Source of the DNA: an uncultured Bacteroidales bacterium
Lineage (GTDB): Bacteria > Bacteroidota > Bacteroidia > Bacteroidales > Paludibacteraceae
DNA: 59,474 nucleotides
Reading direction: 5' to 3'
Assembly (NCBI GenBank): GCA_902766045.1
Contig: CACXCA010000047.1
Location: 1-59,474 of the forward strand
Shown: in pieces, positions 24,738 through 33,362 of the stretch
How positions within the stretch are numbered: the stretch's first letter is position 1
Layout of the letters: each line of letters begins with the position of its first letter
Notes under the pieces: model-generated
Databases searched by the model: none
What the model was told of the DNA's origin: nothing
Seen by the model: only the letters and a program-made list of their open reading frames with translations
Translations under genes and position numbers: made by a program

Positions 24738-25736
24738 TTATTCCAAAGGAACGATACGGAAGTTATCCACACAGATAAATACTTGAGGTTCTCCTTCAGG
24801 TTGACCGAATAACAAGAAGCTGAAGTTTGTAGCTTGTTTCAACTTACCATTGTAATTATAGTCTGGCTGAGCCTCGTCACTAGAAGTATTGTGGCAGAAC
24901 TCTGTCAACGGAATTGTTATAGTTGTCCATGAATCTGTGTAGAATTCACCATTAGCCTCGTAAGGTTTCCAGAAATAGATAGGTGAGAAATCACGTCCAT
25001 GCTTGTCAGCCGCATTGATAGGACCAAAGAATATCTCTGTTCTAATGCCCTTATAAGCTACTTCTTTAGGTACGAACACTTCAAACTTCAATGCTAACTC
25101 TTCCAATGCATATTTTTCGAATACTGGACCTGCAACAGATATAGGGCCACGACCACCTTCCATCGGATTAGCAACGTATTGGATCCAAACAGACTGGCTC
25201 ATAGACCATGGATTTGAATATTTTCCATAAAGGAAGCCATAATTACCGCTACATGGCTCTGGCAACTTAGCACCATTAGGGAATGGAGTCACTTGATCAC
25301 CCATTTCCAATGTACCAGTAATCAACGTACCATCCTCCTCCATAGGGCTGTAACCACCCCATGTTGCCAATCTACGGTCAAAGTTAACAATCGTATTACG
25401 ATCATCACGGAAGAAGAATTTTGACAACGATGATCCATTAGGAGAAGAAACCTTAATACGTCCTTCTTTCGTTCCTTCTGGAACAATCACCTTAACCATC
25501 GTATCACACTGAGAAACCACCTCGGCAGCCAAATCACCAGGGAAAGTAATTTGTGCATTGGTTAGATTTTTTCCATAAATGATAGCTTCACCACCATCAG
25601 GAACATACTCACACTTCATTCTTTTTAACTCAGGAAGAGAACTAGAGTTACAATTACCTCCGCCCTGATTGCTACTACAACTGCTCATCAATCCTGCACA
25701 AAGCAAAGATGCAATGATCAAACTTTCCTTTCTCAT
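24738..25736 (-). CDS. Surface glycan-binding-type lipoprotein with IPT/TIG domain
   Basis: The 332-residue protein has a lipoprotein signal peptide (LMSSC, acceptor Cys20) followed by a Gly/Asn/Ser-rich linker, so it is membrane-anchored and probably surface-exposed. Residues about 40-110 form an immunoglobulin-like IPT/TIG domain (GGEAIIYGKNL...VIVPEGTKEGRIKVSSPNG). The rest (YALEELALKFEVFVP, then FYTDSWTTITIPLTEF, ending VFICVDNFRIVPLE) has the jelly-roll look of carbohydrate-binding modules found in surface glycan-binding proteins of polysaccharide utilisation loci. No SusC/SusD pair or glycoside hydrolase is present nearby, so it would be an orphan. The ligand is unknown. Confidence 0.7.
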   Translation of the reverse strand: MRKESLIIASLLCAGLMSSCSSNQGGGNCNSSSLPELKRMKCEYVPDGGEAIIYGKNLTNAQITFPGDLAAEVVSQCDTMVKVIVPEGTKEGRIKVSSPNGSSLSKFFFRDDRNTIVNFDRRLATWGGYSPMEEDGTLITGTLEMGDQVTPFPNGAKLPEPCSGNYGFLYGKYSNPWSMSQSVWIQYVANPMEGGRGPISVAGPVFEKYALEELALKFEVFVPKEVAYKGIRTEIFFGPINAADKHGRDFSPIYFWKPYEANGEFYTDSWTTITIPLTEFCHNTSSDEAQPDYNYNGKLKQATNFSFLLFGQPEGEPQVFICVDNFRIVPLE

Positions 25737-25882
25737 ATACTTAAATTTTAAAATTTACTACGAAACCAGAAGAATGGTTTTGAAACAAAACCAAATTCCA
25801 CTCTGTACGCAAACCTAAACAAAAGATTTGTTAAAACCAAAAAAAATCAAGTTTTTTTGGACATTAATTTTCAACTTAATCA

Positions 25883-26683
25883 TCAACCTTCATACCGTTG
25901 GATAGAGAACTCTTTTCCATTCCAAACACCATACGTGAAATTTCGAATCCAATCACCGATAATAGCCACTCTTCCGCCCTCTTTTAGCGAAACATCCAAC
26001 ACAATATGACGATGTCCAAACACATAAAAATCAACTGTATGATTCTTCGAATATGTTTCTGCGAACTGCACTTGAAACTCTCGTCCCACGTTTAAATATC
26101 TCTTGGCATATTCTGGGTCTTTCAGACTTTTTTCGTAATCCTCCACCTTCCTTTTCCTATTAAATCGAGACCATGCGAAACCGAATGGCATTGTAATTCC
26201 TGGATGAATCATCTTATAGAGACGTTGACAGAACTTATTACGGAAAAAAGCTCTCATAAATCGGAAAGTTCGACTAGGGTCTCCTAAACCATCACCATGT
26301 GCCAGATAAAAAATCTTACCATCCATCTCTACCTCTTCACTATCCGTATAAACAGTAGCACCAACTTCCGTCTGGAAATAATCAAACATCCACACATCAT
26401 GATTTCCAATAAACATATACACAGGAATTCCCGCATCAACAAACTCAGCTATCTTACCTATAAAACGGACGTATCCTTTCGGAACCACATAACGGTATTC
26501 AAACCAGTAATCAAACATGTCACCCAAGAAATAAACTGCCTTGGCTGAAGGTTTAATCTCATCCATCCATCTTACGATTCTGCGTTCTGACTCTGCCGGA
26601 GTTTCATATATATTCAGTCCCAAATGAGCATCCGAGGCAAAATAAATATTTTTTCCGCTATCACCAACCCCCATATCCATCAT
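25883..26683 (-). CDS. lpxH: UDP-2,3-diacylglucosamine diphosphatase (LpxH-like)
   Basis: LpxH removes UMP from UDP-2,3-diacylglucosamine to give lipid X in lipid A synthesis, at the inner face of the membrane. The calcineurin-like phosphoesterase motifs are all visible: ASDAHLG near the N-terminus, GDMFDYW, GNHD, and the late FGHRH. I set the start at 26683, where ATG overlaps the TGA of the DUF59 gene (ATGA); a frame extension upstream to 26734 lies inside that gene. The WMFDYFQTE and YLAHGDG segments also fit. It ends a probable ribD-cls-DUF59-lpxH operon. A general phosphoesterase is the alternative, but the motif set favours LpxH. Confidence 0.87.
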   Translation of the reverse strand: MMDMGVGDSGKNIYFASDAHLGLNIYETPAESERRIVRWMDEIKPSAKAVYFLGDMFDYWFEYRYVVPKGYVRFIGKIAEFVDAGIPVYMFIGNHDVWMFDYFQTEVGATVYTDSEEVEMDGKIFYLAHGDGLGDPSRTFRFMRAFFRNKFCQRLYKMIHPGITMPFGFAWSRFNRKRKVEDYEKSLKDPEYAKRYLNVGREFQVQFAETYSKNHTVDFYVFGHRHIVLDVSLKEGGRVAIIGDWIRNFTYGVWNGKEFSIQRYEG

Positions 26684-26994
26684 AACATACCCAATTCTAA
26701 CATGGCCTCCTCCGACATCCTGTCTTTGGTCCATTCTGGTTCAAATACTAAATTCACGACACAACCTTTCACGCCCTCGATTCCCTCAATTTTTTGTCTC
26801 ACATCTTCTATGATAAAATCTCCTGCAGGACAATTCGGAGCAGTAAGCGTCATGTCAATATATACAAATCCAGTATCCTTAATGTCTATATTATAAACCA
26901 AACCCAGTTCATAAATATCAACAGGAATCTCCGGGTCATAAACTGTTTTAAGGACAGCTACAACTTTTTCCTCCAATTCTAAAAACTCATTCAT
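26680..26994 (-). CDS. DUF59/MIP18 family iron-sulfur assembly protein (SufT-like)
   Basis: The 104-residue protein is a single MIP18-type domain with the family features DPEIPVDIYELGLVY (residues about 20-34), LTAPNCPAG with the conserved cysteine, and GCVVNLVFEPEWT. Members help mature Fe-S proteins or deliver clusters. It overlaps the LpxH gene by four bases and follows the cardiolipin synthase gene by 16 bases. Whether it acts with SUF proteins cannot be told, as no suf genes lie in the window. Confidence 0.85.
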   Translation of the reverse strand: MNEFLELEEKVVAVLKTVYDPEIPVDIYELGLVYNIDIKDTGFVYIDMTLTAPNCPAGDFIIEDVRQKIEGIEGVKGCVVNLVFEPEWTKDRMSEEAMLELGML

Positions 26995-27010
26995 CTACTT
27001 AACATCTTAA

Positions 27011-28432
27011 TTATAACAAAGGACTAAACAGTCTTGCTAATGATTCTTTAATTTTTTCACGATTAGAACGGCTTTTCCAATCTTCTTCATGGACCTCCAC
27101 CGAGTTCTCCATATCGTTTTTAAATAGAGAAATCAATTCAGCTGTCACTCCTTTGTCATATACAATCGTATTTAATTCAAAATTTTGTTCGAAGCTTCTA
27201 AAATCCATATTCGCACTACCCACAAATGACAAATCATCATCCACAATGGTTACCTTGCTATGAATAAATCCAGGCTGATAGAAATAGATTTTAATACCCG
27301 ACTTCATCATCTGATCTAAATACGAATACGAACTATACAATGTAATTACAGCATCCGATTTCCGAGGTAGAATAATGCGGACATCCACACCCGACAATGC
27401 GGCACATTGCAATGCGTTTATCAAACTTTCAGGTGGTAAAAAATAAGGTGTTTCAATGTATATATATTTTGTGGCCAATGCAAAGGATTTCACATACAAT
27501 TGCATAATACTTTCCCACTGCATATCAGGTCCACTGATAACAGGTTGCAACAGCACATTTCCACACTGCTCCGGTTTCGGATAGAACATACTATCATCCA
27601 CCAACGATTGTTTTACAAAATACCAATCTTCGAAAAAGACTTTCTGCAATCCTAAGACTACACTACCCATCAATCGTACATGTGTATCTCTCCAAGTACC
27701 CCACTTCAATCCTTCAATGTATCGATCGGCTATATTAATACCTCCAGTATAAGCAATACGACCATCAATCACCAGAATCTTACGATGGTTACGATAATTC
27801 ACATGGCTATTAATAAAGGGAAGTCCCACGCTTAAAAAACTTTTTACCTCTATTCCAACATCGGACAACTCCTGCACATGTCTCTTCTTAAACCGCCAAC
27901 TACCCACATCATCAATAATCACTCGAATTTTAAGACCTTCTTTCGCCTTTTCCTTCAAAGCTTCCATCATTCTTCGTCCTAACTTATCAGGACAAAAGAT
28001 ATAATACTCCAAATTGATATGATGTTTCGCATTTTTTATATCCTCAAATATCTTCTCATACAACACTGCTGCATCAGAGAAGACCTCCACCGCATTGTTT
28101 TCAAAAAGCGATGCGTCACTATTCTTCAACGCAAGATTAGCAACCAACTTTTGTTTCTCCGTCATATTACCATCAGAGGAAACCTGATTGACTGATGATT
28201 CATATTTCTTCAGCAAACGAAGGCTTCGCTTCGAGATGATATGTTTTTTCCTGAATTTCTTCCCCACCAAAAAATAACAGAAGAAACCAATTACGGGGAC
28301 AAACAACAAGACAAGAATCCAAGCAATTGATTTTACCGGATTACGATTTTCCACTAGAAGAAACAATATAGTAGTAAATATGGTATATATATACACCACA
28401 ATCAACACAATATATGCAATCTCTAGTATCAT
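27011..28432 (-). CDS. cls: Cardiolipin synthase (phospholipase D superfamily)
   Basis: The enzyme joins two phosphatidylglycerol molecules, or PG and PE, to make cardiolipin at the inner membrane. The 473 residues start with two transmembrane helices (about 5-27 and 37-55), followed by two PLD modules. HKD motif one is HRKILVIDG with His216, Lys218 and Asp223; motif two is HSKVTIVDD with His391, Lys393 and Asp398, followed by VGSANMDFRS. The length and order are standard for ClsA. It starts 23 bases after ribD ends and is followed at 16 bases by the DUF59 gene, so these genes are probably one operon with lpxH, another lipid gene. Confidence 0.93.
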   Translation of the reverse strand: MILEIAYIVLIVVYIYTIFTTILFLLVENRNPVKSIAWILVLLFVPVIGFFCYFLVGKKFRKKHIISKRSLRLLKKYESSVNQVSSDGNMTEKQKLVANLALKNSDASLFENNAVEVFSDAAVLYEKIFEDIKNAKHHINLEYYIFCPDKLGRRMMEALKEKAKEGLKIRVIIDDVGSWRFKKRHVQELSDVGIEVKSFLSVGLPFINSHVNYRNHRKILVIDGRIAYTGGINIADRYIEGLKWGTWRDTHVRLMGSVVLGLQKVFFEDWYFVKQSLVDDSMFYPKPEQCGNVLLQPVISGPDMQWESIMQLYVKSFALATKYIYIETPYFLPPESLINALQCAALSGVDVRIILPRKSDAVITLYSSYSYLDQMMKSGIKIYFYQPGFIHSKVTIVDDDLSFVGSANMDFRSFEQNFELNTIVYDKGVTAELISLFKNDMENSVEVHEEDWKSRSNREKIKESLARLFSPLL

Positions 28433-28455
28433 ATCAATAAATAGTTATTACAAAA

Positions 28456-29523
28456 TTAAGATTTTCGTATATATATCACATCATTATCATCAAAAATCTG
28501 ATAAGAATATCGATGAATTGTATTACGTACTTCATCCAACACAGGAGCTTTCACTCCATTCCCGACCACCAATGAATGATTTATCTCCAAACGAATCTCA
28601 TCCCATAATCCTTCATCTATGAAAGATTGCAATAATAGTTTTCCACCCTCCACGATGAGAGACTCAATCTTCTTATCGTATAAAAGTGATAAAAAAGAAG
28701 GAAAATCAACTCTTCCATCACTATAAAATGTACATTCTAAAAATTCGACATTAGGAATTACCACATCTGGTTTTTGCTTAGTGATCACATACGTAAGGCA
28801 AGAACGATCATACAACCGGGAGGTTTGCGGCACTTTCAAATCTCTATCCAAAAGAATCCGTATGGGCTGTTTTCCATCCACGTACCGAACGGTCAACGAT
28901 GGATTGTCCATTATTGCCGTGTTAGGCCCAACAAGAATAGCCGTCTCATACGAACGGAATTTATGCATGGCGATCAATGATTCTGGTGAAGAAATCTTCA
29001 ATGGAGAATCCGTGACATTCTTTCTCAGTCGATCAATATAGCCATCTTCTGTCTGTGCCCACTTTAAAAAGATATAAGGACGTTTTTGTTCATGATAGGT
29101 AAAAAATCGACGATTGAGCCATCGTCCCTGTTCATTCAAGACACCATAACGGACTTTCACTCCTGCAGTCTGCAACTTTTCTATTCCTTTTCCATCCACT
29201 GCAGGGAAAGGATCTCTATTGCATATGACAACCTCTGGGATTTTTTTCTCAATGATTAAATCTGCACAAGGAGGTGTTTTCCCATAATGGCAACAAGGTT
29301 CCAAACTGACATACATGGTTGAATGAGACAACTGGCTCTGAACTTTCACAGATGCTATTGCATTAACTTCTGCATGAGGACCACCATATTGCTGATGATA
29401 TCCCTCTCCTATAATAGCATTGTTATGAACAATAACAGCCCCCACCATTGGATTAGGCGAAACATTACCCAATCCTTTTTCTGCCAACTGTAGGCACCTA
29501 CGCATATACTCCTCGTCTGTCAT
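28456..29523 (-). CDS. ribD: Bifunctional riboflavin biosynthesis deaminase/reductase
   Basis: RibD deaminates the pyrimidine intermediate of riboflavin synthesis and then reduces its ribosyl side chain. The start is placed at the ATG at 29523 (MTDEEYMRRCLQLA, the typical RibD opening) rather than an upstream TTG-region start at 29571 that lacks similarity. The deaminase zinc site is visible: His50 in PHAEVNAI, and PCCHYGKTPPC at residues 76-86. The reductase domain follows from about residue 145 (RPYIFLKWAQTEDGYI, later SLIVEGGKLLLQSFID). No other rib gene is nearby and I see no FMN riboswitch. A -33/-7 promoter pair is present upstream. Confidence 0.92.
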   Translation of the reverse strand: MTDEEYMRRCLQLAEKGLGNVSPNPMVGAVIVHNNAIIGEGYHQQYGGPHAEVNAIASVKVQSQLSHSTMYVSLEPCCHYGKTPPCADLIIEKKIPEVVICNRDPFPAVDGKGIEKLQTAGVKVRYGVLNEQGRWLNRRFFTYHEQKRPYIFLKWAQTEDGYIDRLRKNVTDSPLKISSPESLIAMHKFRSYETAILVGPNTAIMDNPSLTVRYVDGKQPIRILLDRDLKVPQTSRLYDRSCLTYVITKQKPDVVIPNVEFLECTFYSDGRVDFPSFLSLLYDKKIESLIVEGGKLLLQSFIDEGLWDEIRLEINHSLVVGNGVKAPVLDEVRNTIHRYSYQIFDDNDVIYIRKS

Positions 29524-29541
29524 ATCAAATAATTTAAAACT

Positions 29542-29572
29542 CAAATATAACAACAAAAGAGCAAAACACAAA
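29542..29572 (-). promoter_or_regulatory. Promoter of the ribD operon
   Basis: On the minus strand TTTG (29569-29572) is followed after 19 bases by TATATTTG (29542-29549), matching the Bacteroidota -33 and -7 elements with good spacing. The -7 element ends 18 bases before the ribD start. Confidence 0.65.
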
Positions 29573-29663
29573 ACCCACCATGCAACAAATCGAGCATCTT
29601 ACCTGTTTATAGGTGAATTCTATAAAAAAGAATTTACAAAACCCACCTAATACTACTATTTTA

Positions 29664-32312
29664 TCATCTTTCTATCGAGTTCTTATTCTCATCCAGATAT
29701 TGATTTAATATCTGCTTCATCTGAAGAATTGTAAGTCCTTTTGCCTGATAATAAGAGACAAAATCTAGTGCTTCACGCTGTTCGGGTGAGATATCCTTTT
29801 TATCCTCAGATATTTTTATATTCAAGAAAAACAACAAATCGATCAAAGACATATCATACATAGGATCCAATTGATTGGTCTCTGTAACATTCGAAGGGGA
29901 GACGCGTTCTCCATCCTTCAAAAACAACCATTTGGAATTGAAGATAAGCTGCAAAGCGGAAGTCTGCATGATCTTTTCTGTTGTAGGAGTCCTTTTCCCC
30001 TTCTCATAATACTGATAGCTACCTTGCAAAGATTGACGGAACATGTATGAAGTCTGATTCTTTATTTCCTGACCTAACAATTTAAAGAAAGCCGATGAAC
30101 GTTCTTTTGTCATATCCTGCATCATATCTTCCATGCCGACAATCTCTCTGTCTATAATCAATTGTCCCCCATTATCTGCCTGTCTTAACGACGATGGTTT
30201 CAAATTCAGAAACTCCAGTATCCAGACAGATGGCGTTCGTTGTACATCGATCACAGCCAAACCATAATGCAATCCAGCAGCAGACAAAAAGAAATAAAAA
30301 GCATCTCTCTTTTGAGGAAGAATACAACGCTCCACTATACTGTTTTCGAAGAAATAGACCTTTTTATTCCCTTTCATAAAAGATTTTTGCAATGCATTAC
30401 TTATAAAGCATTTATCTATAGGTTGGAATGATCCAGCTCCATCACAATCGACAACAGGGAGGAACGGAACATCTTTTATCGTTTGTATAAAAGCACCTCT
30501 TTCATCTGATATAGGAGAAAGTGCCGAATAATAATCTGCAATTAAGGATAAATGTTGAGAGATTAATTCATAATTATCTCTCTTTATTTCCCGATTCTCA
30601 TACGCTGGCAAAATATGTTCCACGATTTCAGCCAATATTCCAGGTTCCTGCAACCCCACCATCTCAAAGAATTGACAGCACTTAGGATGTTCCAAGAAAT
30701 ACGGATGAATGGCACAAAAATGATCGCCTTGTCCAGAAGAGAGATAAACAGAAGGTGTCATATCTGTCTCTTTATCATAAGCAGGCCTACAGACCTTGTC
30801 ATAGCAATAGAACAAAGGCAACATTTTTAATTCTGATGCATGCTCTTTCCAGAACTTCTTTTGAGTAGATAGGAATGAATAGAAACTAACAAACCACTTT
30901 TGTGACCTTGCCTGCAGGAATGATGCAGACAAACTCTTCAGCAACTCCAGCAACATCACTTGATAGCCAAGGCAATTAGCCACGCCCAACAATTTCAATA
31001 TCAAAGTTTTATCCACAGACTTCGTATTCAATTCAGAGAAACACCATTTCAACGAAGTAGTTTGTGGCATTAAAATCTGCAAATCTATTTCAGAAAATAA
31101 CTCATATAACTCCTTATTTTCTGCATACATGGTATGAAGGCCATCCACATAAGAACCATTTGAAGAAAGGAAAATTCTTGGTTCCGAAAGATGTTCACGT
31201 ATAGCCTTCTGATGATATGCAATATTCGATTTTATTTTATCATTAACAAGAAGCTCCACTGGAAGGATTGAAAAGATATTATCATTTAACAATTTTTGTT
31301 GTAGATTATCTTTTTGTAAAGCCAGTGATGCAAAAGAGTTAACCAATAAGGTTCCCAACTGATAAAACATTTGCTGATTCCACTCATCATCTTGAATCAA
31401 ACTTTCACGACTTTCCGTCAGCTTAAATGGTGCATGAACGATGTAGTTCAGCTGCCATCGTTCCATTGTGGGGAAGAAGCAATAAACTGGAGCATCATGT
31501 GATGTAGCATCCAAAGAACCATCTTCATTAGCATACAACACACACGAAATCACATGTTTCTCGTTTTCAACCAATGTGGTGAACTTGTAGAAATAGGATG
31601 TCTCATGAGAAGAAGTCATTCGAAGGAACTGCCCCTTCACTTTCCCATAGACAAATTGTTTTAGGATCTCATATTTATACGACAAGAACAATTGTTCGCC
31701 CTTATAAACAGAGATCTCCATTAAGTTCTCCAAAAAGAGTAACGGATAGCAAAGTGTCTCAAATCGTCTTTCAATGATTTGCATATTCTTATAAGCCTCC
31801 TTTATAGGGAACCAGAAACCTGTTTCCCCTCTTCTACGATGTACACATTTCCTATTAGAGGCTTGAGGAACAATATAATCCACCAGGTCGAAAGAGAAAT
31901 TGTCATCTTCGATATGAGGAACATCCACATATTTGAAGATTGATTTAAATCCCACTCCGAACTTACCTATCTTGTTACCACTTTTCTTACTACTTGAACC
32001 AATAGAGGTGATGGCATTAATATGTCCCAAAGGAGGTGCACCATATCGACCTTCCAATGCAGGATCAGTCAACGTAAAAGCAACATCACCATTATGAATA
32101 TATTCTATTGAATCTTCATAAAAATAGACCCTAATCTTAGAAGCATCAGCATCATCTGAATTTTGCAAAAGTTCGAAAACGAAATGTGCATTATCAGAAT
32201 ACTTATCGATAACTGATTTCCAAAGACCTATTGCAGCCGGATCCTTCAACTGATTAGCGAGGACCCTACGTTTACTCTGCAATTGTTTAAACCATGTTTG
32301 TATTATATCCAA
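29664..32312 (-). CDS. Sacsin-like HATPase protein of unknown function
   Basis: The product (about 880 residues) has an HSP90/MORC-type ATPase (GHKL fold) at its N-terminus, as in sacsin. The N-box is FVFELLQNSDDADA and the glycine box is GNKIGKFGVGFKSIFKYV, both within the first 150 residues. The remainder, about 700 residues, carries no recognised catalytic motif. Such proteins, often next to nucleases or helicases, occur in accessory and defence loci. Here the neighbour upstream is a LOG-family gene, 11 bases away. The start is uncertain: no ATG is available, and TTG at 32312 or TTG at 32360 (overlapping the LOG gene) are both possible; I prefer 32312. Function unknown. Confidence 0.72.
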   Translation of the reverse strand: MDIIQTWFKQLQSKRRVLANQLKDPAAIGLWKSVIDKYSDNAHFVFELLQNSDDADASKIRVYFYEDSIEYIHNGDVAFTLTDPALEGRYGAPPLGHINAITSIGSSSKKSGNKIGKFGVGFKSIFKYVDVPHIEDDNFSFDLVDYIVPQASNRKCVHRRRGETGFWFPIKEAYKNMQIIERRFETLCYPLLFLENLMEISVYKGEQLFLSYKYEILKQFVYGKVKGQFLRMTSSHETSYFYKFTTLVENEKHVISCVLYANEDGSLDATSHDAPVYCFFPTMERWQLNYIVHAPFKLTESRESLIQDDEWNQQMFYQLGTLLVNSFASLALQKDNLQQKLLNDNIFSILPVELLVNDKIKSNIAYHQKAIREHLSEPRIFLSSNGSYVDGLHTMYAENKELYELFSEIDLQILMPQTTSLKWCFSELNTKSVDKTLILKLLGVANCLGYQVMLLELLKSLSASFLQARSQKWFVSFYSFLSTQKKFWKEHASELKMLPLFYCYDKVCRPAYDKETDMTPSVYLSSGQGDHFCAIHPYFLEHPKCCQFFEMVGLQEPGILAEIVEHILPAYENREIKRDNYELISQHLSLIADYYSALSPISDERGAFIQTIKDVPFLPVVDCDGAGSFQPIDKCFISNALQKSFMKGNKKVYFFENSIVERCILPQKRDAFYFFLSAAGLHYGLAVIDVQRTPSVWILEFLNLKPSSLRQADNGGQLIIDREIVGMEDMMQDMTKERSSAFFKLLGQEIKNQTSYMFRQSLQGSYQYYEKGKRTPTTEKIMQTSALQLIFNSKWLFLKDGERVSPSNVTETNQLDPMYDMSLIDLLFFLNIKISEDKKDISPEQREALDFVSYYQAKGLTILQMKQILNQYLDENKNSIER

Positions 32313-32323
32313 AATAAAAAAAT

Positions 32324-32905
32324 TTAAATAGCTGCGATATTTCTTGCATTCGTAAGCCAAGCAGGAGCTTGATTTATAGCTTCTAACACCTCTGAGGCAT
32401 CAGAAACGACCGACCACATCGAGAGATGTTCCTTACGCATGAAATTCTCATTCACAATTTTAGTCATCATACGTAACAAATCATCATAAAAATGTCGCAC
32501 GTTCATTATTATAATCGGTTTGTTAAACAAACCCAGTTGCTTCCATGTGATAATCTCCATCAATTCCTCCATTGTTCCACATCCACCAGGCAAAGCAATA
32601 GCAGCGTCAATACCTTCCGCCATTATTTTTTTTCTTTCATGCATAGACGATGTAACAATCTGTCTAGTCACTTTCTCATTGCCCCACCCTTCATCTACCA
32701 TAAACTGAGGAATCACCCCAACAATCCGTCCTTTTTTGCTTAAGACACCATTCGACAATTCGCCCATCAGACCAACACTTCCCGAACCGAACTTCGTTTC
32801 TATGTTGTTTTCCGCAAGAATCTCTCCCAAACGAAATGCTTGGCGCTTATATTCATCATCCACCATCGAACTAGAGGCGCAATAAACACATACTCTTTCA
32901 ATCAT
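32324..32905 (-). CDS. LOG family protein (nucleoside 5'-monophosphate phosphoribohydrolase type)
   Basis: LOG enzymes cleave N6-substituted adenosine monophosphates, or purine nucleotides generally, to the base and ribose 5-phosphate; they are Rossmann-fold cytosolic proteins. The signature PGGCGTMEE begins at residue 106, and the preceding SSMHERKKIM matches the family RK motif. At 193 residues the length is normal. The ATG at 32905 follows TATTTTTG (minus strand, 32929-32936). The sacsin-like ATPase gene follows immediately and could be co-transcribed. The bacterial role is usually housekeeping, so the pairing may be incidental. Confidence 0.88.
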   Translation of the reverse strand: MIERVCVYCASSSMVDDEYKRQAFRLGEILAENNIETKFGSGSVGLMGELSNGVLSKKGRIVGVIPQFMVDEGWGNEKVTRQIVTSSMHERKKIMAEGIDAAIALPGGCGTMEELMEIITWKQLGLFNKPIIIMNVRHFYDDLLRMMTKIVNENFMRKEHLSMWSVVSDASEVLEAINQAPAWLTNARNIAAI

Positions 32906-32928
32906 ATCTTTTCTTTGTTATTATAACA

Positions 32929-32936
32929 CAAAAATA
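32929..32936 (-). promoter_or_regulatory. Probable -7 element of the LOG-family gene
   Basis: TATTTTTG on the minus strand fits TAnnTTTG and lies 23 bases before the start codon. Confidence 0.45.
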
Positions 32937-33118
32937 AAAACAGAAATAGATGTTTGAAAATTCTCATGCATTTATTTTTCTAATATAATTTTTTTACATA
33001 ATATTGCCAACAAATTTAAAAACTTCTGCCTAATCATAAACAAATATACACAAACTGAACAATGAAAGAAGGAAAAATTACATTTTGTTACCTGTATCAT
33101 CCACCCTAAGCGATATGG

Positions 33119-33290
33119 AAGTTAAGAGTTATGAGTTAAGAATTAAGCGTTTTTTACGGTAAGAATCGTAGGATGTGCGTTGTAGGGATGTCCTCAACCC
33201 CAAAGGGGTGACATATCACAGGCACGGTGTGTAAACCCGTGTGGTTAAGTTAAGTGTTAGTCACTGAAATCAGGGTTGAGCAAGAAAAGT
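33119..33290. repeat. Intergenic repeat-like element with short palindromes
   Basis: The 457-base gap between the LOG gene and the flippase gene has no reading frame I accept. It holds ACCCC-AAA-GGGGT (33197-33209), CACGG/CCGTG (33223-33241) and reiterated TTAAG/GAGTTA steps (33119-33148). The arrangement (GGGATGTCC, CCCCAAAGGGG, then a CACGGTGTGTAAACCCGTG-like block) resembles dispersed intergenic elements seen in Bacteroidales genomes. Copy number cannot be counted from one window. Confidence 0.5.
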
Positions 33291-33301
33291 TAAATCAACT
33301 G

Positions 33302-33333
33302 TTTGTTTAACTAAAAGAGAGGTTGTAATTTTG
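33302..33333 (+). promoter_or_regulatory. Promoter of the flippase gene
   Basis: TTTG (33302-33305) and TAATTTTG (33326-33333) are spaced by 20 bases and lie 29 bases before the ATG, matching Bacteroidota -33/-7 geometry. Confidence 0.6.
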
Positions 33334-33362
33334 TATGATATTTCAATCAAAAACACAACAGA

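Noticed and set aside
28456-29663. FMN riboswitch upstream of ribD
   Set aside because: The region contains a clear -33/-7 promoter and a short leader with no RFN-type conserved blocks.
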